Source of the DNA: an uncultured Pelolinea sp.
GTDB lineage: Bacteria; Chloroflexota; Anaerolineae; Anaerolineales; Anaerolineaceae
Assembly (NCBI GenBank): GCA_937902055.1
Contig: CALGUJ010000226.1
Coordinates: forward strand, 1 to 16,166
Direction of reading: 5' to 3'
DNA: 16,166 bases
Positions 5,735-12,528 of the stretch are shown piece by piece. The stretch's first letter is position 1, and each line of letters begins with the position of its first letter. The translations under genes and the position numbers were made by a program. Under the pieces are notes generated by a model that saw nothing but the letters and a program-made list of their open reading frames with translations, had not been told where the DNA came from and ran no database searches.

Positions 5735-8575
5735 TTATTCAGCCATAGCCTTCTTGCTGCGCGCGGTGACGATGTACTTGACCACCTCGGAAGCAATGGA
5801 CGGCACCAGGAACAACGGAATCACCATTTCCCATTCGGTCCAACCCATCGGCAGCGTGTTGAAAACGTCCCGCAGGAAGGGCACGTACAGCACGAACAGC
5901 ATCAGGACGGTGGACGCCAGGACAGCCAGGTTCATCCACTTGTTGGTGAACAAGCCGATCTTCAGCAGCGGGTAGCGTTCGGAACGCGCAGTGAATGCGC
6001 GCAACAGTTCGGAGAACACCAGGGTGACGAACGCCAGGGTTTCCGCGTAGCGCGGGTCGGGGTGATTCAGGCCGATGGCATACGCGATCAACGTGGTCGC
6101 GGTGATGGCAACAGTTTGCACGATCACACCCAGTAGCATGAAGCGGTTGATGATAGGTTCATTGGCCGGGCGCGGTTTCTGGTCCATAATGTCGGGGTCG
6201 CCTTTTTCGGTGCCCAGGGCCAGCGCCGGCGCGCCATCCGTCACCAGGTTCAACCACAACAGTTGGATCGGCAGCAGCGGGGAAAGCATGCCCATGGCGG
6301 CCGCTTTCGGGAAGAGCAGCTTGCCGAACACAGTCGGAATGAAGATGATCATGATTTCCGCCATGTTGCAGGAGATCAGGTAGTAGACAAACTTGCGGAT
6401 ATTGCTGTAGATGATGCGTCCCTGTTCCACGGCCGAAACGATGCTGGCATAGTTGTCGTCGGTCAGCACCATGTCGGCGGTTTCTTTGGCCACGTCCGTG
6501 CCGGTGATGCCCATGGCAACGCCGATGTCGGAAGCCTTGATAGCCGGGGCGTCGTTGACACCATCGCCGGTCATGGCGACAATTTCATTGTTGGCTTTCA
6601 AGGCGCTCACGATGCGCATCTTGTGCTCAGGTGAGACGCGGGCGAAGACGTCGATCTCTTCCACGTCGCGCGAGAGCGCCGCGTCATCCATCTTGTCGAG
6701 TTCCGCTCCGGTGCACACCTTGTGTCCGGGGCGCAGCAAGCCGATGCTTTCAGCAATGGCTTTGGCGGTATTGGGATAATCGCCAGTAATCATGACCGTG
6801 CGAATACCCGCGCCAATAGCTTTCATCAAAGCCGGTTTGACCTCTTCGCGCGCCGGGTCGATCATGCCGACCAGGCCGGCGAAGACCAGGTCTTTTTCAA
6901 GGTGTTCGCTGTCCACCTGGTCCGGCTTGGCGGAAACAATGCGATAGGCCATACCCAGCACGCGCAGGGCGTCCTTGGTCATGGCGTCGTTGGCCGCCAG
7001 CACGGTTTGTTTGCCTTTTTCATCCAGCGGGGCGTTGGTATTATCTTTTTTCTGAATGCGGTTGCACAAGCCCAGCACCACGTCCGGCGCGCCTTTGACC
7101 GCAATGACGTAACTTTCTTTGTCGTTTTTGCCATTGAAAGGCGAAATATCTTTCGCCTGGGGATCCTTGATCTCGTGCAAGGTTACCATGCGCTTGCGAT
7201 CCGAGTCGAAAGGAATTTCGCCGGAGCGCGGATAAGCCTTGTTCAGTTCGGGGGCGAGGGCGCCGGCTTTGGCCGCCGCCACCAGAATGGAGCCTTCAGT
7301 CGGGTCGCCGATGATGCGGTAAGAGGCAGCGCCATTTTCATGGGAGGCTTCCAGTTGCGAGTCGTTGTTCAGCGTGCCCACCCACAGCGCGGTGTTGACG
7401 GCCGGAAAATCGGAGGGGTCGACCTTTTTCCCGTCCTGGCGGAATTCGCCTTCGGGGACGTAACCGCTGCCGGTGATCTCCAACATCTGCCCGTCCACCC
7501 ATACGCGCGTGACAGTCATGGCATTCTGGGTCAGCGTACCGGTTTTATCCGAGCAGATCACGGTGGCTGAACCGAGGGTTTCCACCGATGATAATTTGCG
7601 GATCAGCGCATGGCGCTTGATCATTTCCTGCATACCCAATGCCAGGCTGATGGTCACCACGGCGGGCAGGCCTTCCGGCACTGCAGCGATGGCCAGGCTG
7701 ACCGCTACCATGAACATCTCCAGCGCATCTCCGCCTTCCAGCATACCCGAGAGGAAAACCAAACCGCTGATCACCAGACAGGCATAACCCAAGGTTTTGC
7801 CCAGTTGATCCAGGCGTTTCTGCAATGGCGTTTCTTCTTCTTCCACCGACTGCAGCATGGTGGCGATCAAACCGATCTGGGTGTGCATGCCGGTGCTGAC
7901 CACCACGCCCTTGCCGCGCCCGTAGGTGACCACGGTGCCACTGAAGGCAGTGTTTTTGCGGTCGCCCAGGGCCGATTCCGCTTCGAATACCGAAGCGGCA
8001 TTCTTCTCGACCGGCACGGATTCGCCCGTCAACGCGGCTTCGTCGACGCGCAGGTTGACTGCTTCCAGGAGGCGCACGTCGGCAGGCACGTAATTGCCTG
8101 TTTCCAGAAAGACGATGTCGCCGGGGACGAGTTCGCGCGATGGGACGGATACGCGGCGTCCGCCGCGCAGCACCATGGCTTCAGGGGCTGCCATCTTTTT
8201 CAAGGCGTCCAGTGCGTTTTGGGCGCGCGATTCCTGAACCACGCCCATGATGGTATTCAAGACTACGATGGTGATAATTGCTATGGAGTCGACGATTTCA
8301 CCCAGGAAAGCGGAAATCACGGCAGCCACGATCAGGAGGATCACCACAAAACTGTTAAGTTGTTCGATGACCATTTGAAGGAAAGTGGTTTTCTTCCCCT
8401 CTTCCAGTTGGTTGTAGCCGTATTTTTCCAGCCGTTCCCCGGCCTGGGTTTGGCTGAGGCCCTGATCAAGGCCGGTGTCGAGTTTCTTGAGAACTTCTTC
8501 GCGGCTTAACGCGTGCCAGGTCACTTGAAGATCTGACTTGGTGCTCACGTCTTCCGCCCTTTCTTTTGCAGGCAT
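5735..8575 (-). CDS. SERCA-like P-type Ca2+-transporting ATPase
   Basis: This 946-aa P2A-type pump probably exports Ca2+ from the cytoplasm using ATP. The order is a cation-ATPase N domain, the actuator with TGES (183-186), PEGLP (300-304) in M4, the phosphorylated Asp343 in DKTGTLTQ, KGAP (494-497) in the nucleotide domain, the hinge MTGDGVNDAP (668-677), then M5-M10. By motif alignment, the SERCA calcium ligands have counterparts E301, N737, E740, N776, T779, D780 and E856, covering both transport sites. Many bacterial and plasma-membrane pumps lack some of these. The ATG at 8575 has AAAGGAG at 8589-8583. It lies 87 bp after glgC on the same strand and ends at a strong terminator. Specificity for Mn2+ or another cation is possible; Na+/K+ and H+ pumps fit less well. 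Confidence 0.93.
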   Translation of the reverse strand: MPAKERAEDVSTKSDLQVTWHALSREEVLKKLDTGLDQGLSQTQAGERLEKYGYNQLEEGKKTTFLQMVIEQLNSFVVILLIVAAVISAFLGEIVDSIAIITIVVLNTIMGVVQESRAQNALDALKKMAAPEAMVLRGGRRVSVPSRELVPGDIVFLETGNYVPADVRLLEAVNLRVDEAALTGESVPVEKNAASVFEAESALGDRKNTAFSGTVVTYGRGKGVVVSTGMHTQIGLIATMLQSVEEEETPLQKRLDQLGKTLGYACLVISGLVFLSGMLEGGDALEMFMVAVSLAIAAVPEGLPAVVTISLALGMQEMIKRHALIRKLSSVETLGSATVICSDKTGTLTQNAMTVTRVWVDGQMLEITGSGYVPEGEFRQDGKKVDPSDFPAVNTALWVGTLNNDSQLEASHENGAASYRIIGDPTEGSILVAAAKAGALAPELNKAYPRSGEIPFDSDRKRMVTLHEIKDPQAKDISPFNGKNDKESYVIAVKGAPDVVLGLCNRIQKKDNTNAPLDEKGKQTVLAANDAMTKDALRVLGMAYRIVSAKPDQVDSEHLEKDLVFAGLVGMIDPAREEVKPALMKAIGAGIRTVMITGDYPNTAKAIAESIGLLRPGHKVCTGAELDKMDDAALSRDVEEIDVFARVSPEHKMRIVSALKANNEIVAMTGDGVNDAPAIKASDIGVAMGITGTDVAKETADMVLTDDNYASIVSAVEQGRIIYSNIRKFVYYLISCNMAEIMIIFIPTVFGKLLFPKAAAMGMLSPLLPIQLLWLNLVTDGAPALALGTEKGDPDIMDQKPRPANEPIINRFMLLGVIVQTVAITATTLIAYAIGLNHPDPRYAETLAFVTLVFSELLRAFTARSERYPLLKIGLFTNKWMNLAVLASTVLMLFVLYVPFLRDVFNTLPMGWTEWEMVIPLFLVPSIASEVVKYIVTARSKKAMAE

Positions 8576-8662
8576 AGTATGTCTCCTTTATACATAGTCA
8601 TCCCCATGTTCAAAAAAACAGGGGAAAAATTGCCGTACAAAGAGACAAGTTTATCTTATTTT

Positions 8663-9928
8663 CTATTCTGGTGCAATATGGGTGCCTTCCGGCAGGGAAG
8701 TACCCTTGGGGATCACCACGATCCCATCGCGAACGACATACAGGTCGTTATCGATATTCGTGCCCGCGGGAAATGGGCGGATCACGCTGCCGTGCCCGAC
8801 GCTGGCATTTTTGTCGATGATGGCGCCCTCAATATCGCAATCCCGGCCAATGCCCAGGATGCGATCGCCTTCCGGTTCATTGCCCCGCCGGAAAAAGCCG
8901 TAGTAATCGGCGCCCATCAGGATTGAGCGTTTGATTTTCGTCCCTGCGCGCACCTGGCTGCGCAAGCCGACCACCGCGCTGCGGATGTCGGCATTCTGGA
9001 TCCAGCAGCCTTCCGCGATCAGGGTGTCTTCGAGGTAAGAATTTTCTATCTGCGAGCCCGGCAAAAAACGCGGATGCGTGTAGATCGGCCAGCCTTCGTC
9101 GATCAGGGAGAACGGCGGATTTTTACTGGCGATTGCCAGATTGGTTTCGAAGAAAGCGCGGATCGTCCCGATATCCGCCCAAAAGCCGTTATATTCATAT
9201 CCGAACACGTCATATTTTTTAATCGCCTCAGGGATTACATGCTTGCCGAAATCCTCGGCGGTCGAGTTTTCCAGGATATCCAGCAGCACCTCGATATTAA
9301 AAAGATAAATGCCCATCGATCCGAAAAACGGTTTATCGGAATCCGGCTGGCTGATCATCTGCGCCAACAGTTGCGCGTCTTTGGGTTTTTCCGCAAAACT
9401 GGTGATCACTTTTTCCGCGTCGCGCTTGAGAATGCCCAGGTGCGGGGCTTCAGTGCGCGTTACCGGCTGCACCGCCACGGTCACGTCCGCCTGTTTATCC
9501 CAATGGAAATGGATCATGTCGCTGTAATCCATGCGGTAGAGGTGATCCCCCGCCAGGATCAGCACAAACGGCACCCGCGCGGATTTGATCTCGATCAACT
9601 GCTTGCGCACTGCGTCGGCAGTGCCCTGGTACCAGTCGTTCGCCAACGGCGTTTGCTCCGCCGCCCAGATCTGCACCCAACCGGTATGGAACACATCGAA
9701 ATTGTAGGCTTGAGAAATATGGCGATGCAGCGAAACGGAGTTGAATTGCGTTAGAACGGCGATCTTGAAGATACCCGAGTTGATGCAATTGCTGATCGGA
9801 ATATCGATCAACCGGTACTTCCCCGCAATCGGAACAGCCGGCTTGGCGCGCTCTTTGGTCAGCGGATACAGCCTGGTACCCTGGCCGCCCCCCATAATAA
9901 CGCCCATCACATTATCATAGGATTTCAT
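8663..9928 (-). CDS. glgC: Glucose-1-phosphate adenylyltransferase (ADP-glucose pyrophosphorylase)
   Basis: GlgC makes ADP-glucose from glucose-1-phosphate and ATP, the committed step of bacterial glycogen synthesis. The 421-aa protein has the nucleotidyltransferase signature GGGQGTRL (13-20), KPAVPIAGKYRLIDIPISNC (29-48), WYQGTADAVR (99-108), the catalytic-site motif AGDHLYRMDY (126-135) and SFAEKP, the sugar-phosphate binding lysine region. The C-terminal third is a left-handed beta-helix-like domain. The sequence resembles cyanobacterial/plant GlgC more than the enterobacterial form, so its allosteric effector may differ. The ATG at 9928 has GAGGG just upstream; a TTG six codons earlier (9946) is less likely. 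No other glycogen gene is adjacent. Co-transcription with the downstream ATPase is possible, as no terminator is seen between them. Confidence 0.95.
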   Translation of the reverse strand: MKSYDNVMGVIMGGGQGTRLYPLTKERAKPAVPIAGKYRLIDIPISNCINSGIFKIAVLTQFNSVSLHRHISQAYNFDVFHTGWVQIWAAEQTPLANDWYQGTADAVRKQLIEIKSARVPFVLILAGDHLYRMDYSDMIHFHWDKQADVTVAVQPVTRTEAPHLGILKRDAEKVITSFAEKPKDAQLLAQMISQPDSDKPFFGSMGIYLFNIEVLLDILENSTAEDFGKHVIPEAIKKYDVFGYEYNGFWADIGTIRAFFETNLAIASKNPPFSLIDEGWPIYTHPRFLPGSQIENSYLEDTLIAEGCWIQNADIRSAVVGLRSQVRAGTKIKRSILMGADYYGFFRRGNEPEGDRILGIGRDCDIEGAIIDKNASVGHGSVIRPFPAGTNIDNDLYVVRDGIVVIPKGTSLPEGTHIAPE

Positions 9929-9986
9929 CTTTCCCTCACAAAACAATCAGCCAAAGCAATTTTGGATCAACGCTATTTCTCTTAAG

Positions 9987-9992
9987 AGTATA
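9987..9992 (-). promoter_or_regulatory. Candidate -10 box of glgC
   Basis: The minus strand reads TATACT (5 of 6 consensus bases) about 59 bp before the glgC ATG, in an AT-rich gap between glgC and the SDR gene. No convincing -35 element was found. Confidence 0.3.
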
Positions 9993-10044
9993 CAGGAATA
10001 GTCTCCCGATTTGTGATTCTTGTGAATTAAGTGAGGAAATCAGG

Positions 10045-10839
10045 TTATTTTCGACGCAGCAGCAGCGGCCCCAACGGGTCGATCAGGTTCCCGAACAGCG
10101 GTTCCAGCAAACGCGAAACAGACAACCAACCCGGCACGTACATCACGCGCCGCGGACGGCGCAGCAGGTTCCACAGTGCCCGGTTGACGCGCGCCACCGG
10201 GATGGCGAATTGCTCGGCGGGCACTGCGCCGCCGTTTTCCAGGCCTTTGGCCTGCTCGTAAAACTCGGTTTCCACCGGCCCCAGGCGCATGGCGCTGACC
10301 GACACGCCGCTGCCGCGCAATTCTCGGTAGAGGGATGTACTGAATGCATCCAAAAAAGCTTTGCTGGCGGAATAAATGGCAATGCCCTGGTTGGGCAGGC
10401 CCCCGGCAATCGAACTGATGTTGATCACGTGGCCGGATTTTTTCGCCAGCATGCCCGGCAGGAGCAGACGCGTCAGGTGCGCAGCCGCTTCCACGTTGAC
10501 CGCCAGCATGCGCGCGGCATCTTCCCAGGACATCGCATGGTAATACCCATACCAGCCGAAACCGGCGTTATTGATCAGGATGTCCACCGACCCGACATCG
10601 GCATTGACCTTCCGCAGCAAGTCCTCCCGCTCGGGGGCAGCGCTGAGATCGCGCGCCCAATAATCCGCTTTTCCGCCCTCGGCGCGGATATTGCCCGCGA
10701 GTTCTTCCAGGCGATCTTCGCGCCGGGCGGTAATCAGCACGTGCGCCTGGCGTTCAGCCAAAAAGCGCGCGAAAGCCGCGCCGATACCCGATGAAGCGCC
10801 CGTGATCAAAACCACCTTGCCGGTCAACGATTCTGCCAT
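10045..10839 (-). CDS. Classical short-chain dehydrogenase/reductase
   Basis: This 264-aa Rossmann-fold NAD(P)-dependent oxidoreductase has the cofactor motif TGASSGIG (13-20), NNAG (90-93) and the catalytic tetrad N115, S143, Y156 and K160 (YSASK). Arg39-Arg40 after the second strand (TARRED) suggests NADP(H). The C-terminus is extended and hydrophobic (GWLSVSRLLEPLFGNLIDPLGPLLLRR), as in SDRs that act on lipids or associate with membranes. It starts 18 bp after the epimerase-like gene and is the third gene of the operon led by the TetR regulator. The start ATG is clear, with only a weak GCAGG upstream. Substrate unknown; a ketone, aldehyde or fatty-acyl-derived carbonyl is plausible. Confidence 0.9.
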   Translation of the reverse strand: MAESLTGKVVLITGASSGIGAAFARFLAERQAHVLITARREDRLEELAGNIRAEGGKADYWARDLSAAPEREDLLRKVNADVGSVDILINNAGFGWYGYYHAMSWEDAARMLAVNVEAAAHLTRLLLPGMLAKKSGHVINISSIAGGLPNQGIAIYSASKAFLDAFSTSLYRELRGSGVSVSAMRLGPVETEFYEQAKGLENGGAVPAEQFAIPVARVNRALWNLLRRPRRVMYVPGWLSVSRLLEPLFGNLIDPLGPLLLRRK

Positions 10840-10857
10840 TCAGCCTGCCTGCCAAAA

Positions 10858-11847
10858 TTAATGGGATCGGTTATGTTCTTCGCTTGCCAGCCACCAATGA
10901 ACCGTGTCGATGATCGTTTCCAGCATTTCCCGTGGGTTATACCCCAATTCTTTCTTGGCCTTCTTGTTGGAAATATCCGAGTTGCTTTGCACGGTTTCGA
11001 TGGAATATTTGGTGAACTTTGGGATTTTTCTAAAAAGCGAGTAATACCAGGGGGTGAAAGCGCACCCGAACCTGGCCAGCCAGGTGGGAACCTTGATGGT
11101 CAGGGAATGCCTGCCGATGACGTCCTGCACCATCTGTTTCATTTGCATGATTTTTATGCTGCGCCCGGAAAGAATATACACTTCCCCCTTGCGCCCGTTC
11201 CGGCACGCCAGGATCTGCCCGCGGGCCACGTCGCGCACATCCACGAAATCATACGCGCCCTCGATCAACAGGTGCGGGCGTTTGCGCAGCCAGGTGCGCA
11301 GCAGGCTGCCCATCTCAGAACCGCGGTAATCGTAAGGCCCGATCACGCCGGTCGGGCAAACGATCACGGCGTCCAGGCCTTCCTTCACGGCCTGCAGCAC
11401 CGCCAGCGACGCCTGGGCCTTGGTGCGGTCGTATTCACCGGCCTGGTTGCAGGGGTCGAAAGGCACCTTCTCGTCGATCTTGCCCTTCCAGTCGCGGCTG
11501 AGCGCGTGGATCGAACTGGTGTACACCAGGCGCCTGACGCGCGCTTTCTTCGCGGCGGCCAGCACGTTGAGCGTGCCGTCCACGTTCACGCGCCGCATCA
11601 GCTCGTTCTGACCGGGCATGATCGAGATCACGCCGGCCAGGTGATAAACGTAGTCAACGCCGCGCAGCGCGCGCTCCAGCGAGCCCGGGTCCAGCACGTC
11701 TCCCTCGCAAAACTCGATCTCCAAGCCCTTCAGCGAGGAAATATCCTCGCCCGGCAGGATCAAAGCCCTGACCCGCTCGCCATCCTGCAACAATTCACGC
11801 ACCAGCACATTGCCGATGTGCCCGGCCGCCCCGGTAACCAATATCAT
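10858..11847 (-). CDS. NAD-dependent epimerase/dihydroflavonol reductase-like extended SDR
   Basis: The 329-aa protein has the extended-SDR nucleotide motif TGAAGHIG (5-12), the YTSSIHA segment with candidate Ser111/112, and the catalytic pair Y139 and K143 (YDRTK). Later motifs PTGVIGPYDYRG and DFVDVRDVARG are typical of the DFR/HpnA/3-beta-HSD-like branch rather than strict UDP-sugar 4-epimerases. The ATG at 11847 has AAGGAG upstream, at 11859-11854, and overlaps the tetR stop as ATGA, so the two are translationally coupled. The longer frame to 11910 runs inside tetR and lacks family features. Substrate cannot be assigned; a sugar, steroid- or polyisoprenoid-like, or other hydroxy/keto compound are all possible. 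Confidence 0.88.
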   Translation of the reverse strand: MILVTGAAGHIGNVLVRELLQDGERVRALILPGEDISSLKGLEIEFCEGDVLDPGSLERALRGVDYVYHLAGVISIMPGQNELMRRVNVDGTLNVLAAAKKARVRRLVYTSSIHALSRDWKGKIDEKVPFDPCNQAGEYDRTKAQASLAVLQAVKEGLDAVIVCPTGVIGPYDYRGSEMGSLLRTWLRKRPHLLIEGAYDFVDVRDVARGQILACRNGRKGEVYILSGRSIKIMQMKQMVQDVIGRHSLTIKVPTWLARFGCAFTPWYYSLFRKIPKFTKYSIETVQSNSDISNKKAKKELGYNPREMLETIIDTVHWWLASEEHNRSH

Positions 11848-12446
11848 TCTGCGCTCCTTTGCATGCTGTTCAAATACATGTTCATGCCGGTTTTCACCAC
11901 CAGTTTCCAATCCGCCGCCTCCGGCATCACTTCGCCTTGCAGCAGGGCGCCCACCAAAAACGCGATCAACACCCAGGCTGCCGATTGTTCATCCAGATGC
12001 GCCTGGATGGATCCTTCATGTTTTCCTTCTGCCAGCATGCGCGCGAACTGGGCTTGGTACGTCCGGTAAGGCGCAATGGCCGCTTCCCAGACCGCCTGAT
12101 CGCGGCTGGCCTGCACCATGAATTCCAGGAACATGGGCAATTGCCCGCTGGCGTCATTGAAAACAGATTCCATCGCGCCGGTCATCGCCTGCATCACCTG
12201 GGGAACATTGCTGCCCGCTGCACGGAACCCGGCAAGGCGCCTGTCGATGCTTTGCAGCCATCGATCCATGATGACCAGAAATAACGCTTTTTTGGATGGG
12301 AAATGATGATAAAAAGCGCCCTTGCTGACCCCGGCAGTGGCGCAAATTTCAGCCACGCCGCAGGCATCGTAACCCAGGCGGCAGAAGAGCTCGACTGCGG
12401 CCGCCATGATCTGTTCACGGGTATTCTCGCTGCGCTGTTGCACCAT
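11844..12446 (-). CDS. TetR/AcrR-family transcriptional regulator
   Basis: The 200-aa repressor has an N-terminal helix-turn-helix (about 28-48: ACGVAEICATAGVSKGAFYHHF) followed by an all-helical ligand-binding and dimerisation domain. I chose the ATG at 12446. The upstream TTG (12464) falls inside the palindromic operator, and its extra six residues are not conserved-looking. No Shine-Dalgarno precedes the ATG; the leader is mostly T. It heads the operon with the extended SDR (ATGA overlap) and the classical SDR, so it probably senses a substrate or product of those enzymes. The perfect palindrome at 12453-12476 on its own transcription start predicts autorepression. Confidence 0.92.
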   Translation of the reverse strand: MVQQRSENTREQIMAAAVELFCRLGYDACGVAEICATAGVSKGAFYHHFPSKKALFLVIMDRWLQSIDRRLAGFRAAGSNVPQVMQAMTGAMESVFNDASGQLPMFLEFMVQASRDQAVWEAAIAPYRTYQAQFARMLAEGKHEGSIQAHLDEQSAAWVLIAFLVGALLQGEVMPEAADWKLVVKTGMNMYLNSMQRSAE

Positions 12447-12452
12447 AAGAAA

Positions 12453-12476
12453 AAAACCGACCAATCGGTCGGTTTT
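12453..12476. promoter_or_regulatory. TetR-family operator palindrome
   Basis: A perfect inverted repeat has 10-bp arms, AAAACCGACC (12453-12462) and GGTCGGTTTT (12467-12476), with a 4-bp AATC spacer. The ACCGACC/GGTCGGT core is of the size and symmetry bound by TetR dimers. It begins 1 bp past the -10 box, covers the predicted start site (about 12471) and ends 6 bp before the tetR ATG, so binding would block transcription initiation. Confidence 0.85.
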
Positions 12477-12477
12477 A

Positions 12478-12507
12478 ATTATAGGTTTATTATCAACAAA
12501 CCGTCAA
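12478..12507 (-). promoter_or_regulatory. Sigma-70-type promoter of the tetR-SDR operon
   Basis: The minus strand reads TTGACG (12507-12502, 5 of 6 consensus), an 18-bp spacer, then a perfect TATAAT (12483-12478). The predicted start near 12471 gives a leader of about 25 nt. It lies in the 82-bp gap downstream of the permease/UspA gene; no terminator separates the two units. Confidence 0.85.
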
Positions 12508-12528
12508 GGCGGGAATGTTAGCAGTAAC

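Noticed and set aside
7610..8509. 299-codon plus-strand open frame opposite the calcium ATPase
   Set aside because: The opposite strand encodes the conserved ATPase actuator and M1-M4; the antisense product looks like no known protein.
8602..8624. Hairpin CCCC...GGGG between glgC and the ATPase gene
   Set aside because: The stem is imperfect (one bulge) and no T-run follows on the minus strand. It is not supported as a terminator or as a known leader element.
10861..12069. 402-codon plus-strand open frame opposite the extended SDR and tetR genes
   Set aside because: The composition is rich in His, Arg, Gln and Ala with no domain, and it crosses two well-supported minus-strand genes. It is an antisense shadow.
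12453..12476. tetR palindrome plus T-run read as an intrinsic terminator of the permease gene
   Set aside because: The shape fits, but it lies immediately after a near-consensus promoter and just before tetR. The transcript from that promoter starts inside the palindrome. An operator explains symmetry and position better, although partial termination of read-through from upstream cannot be excluded.
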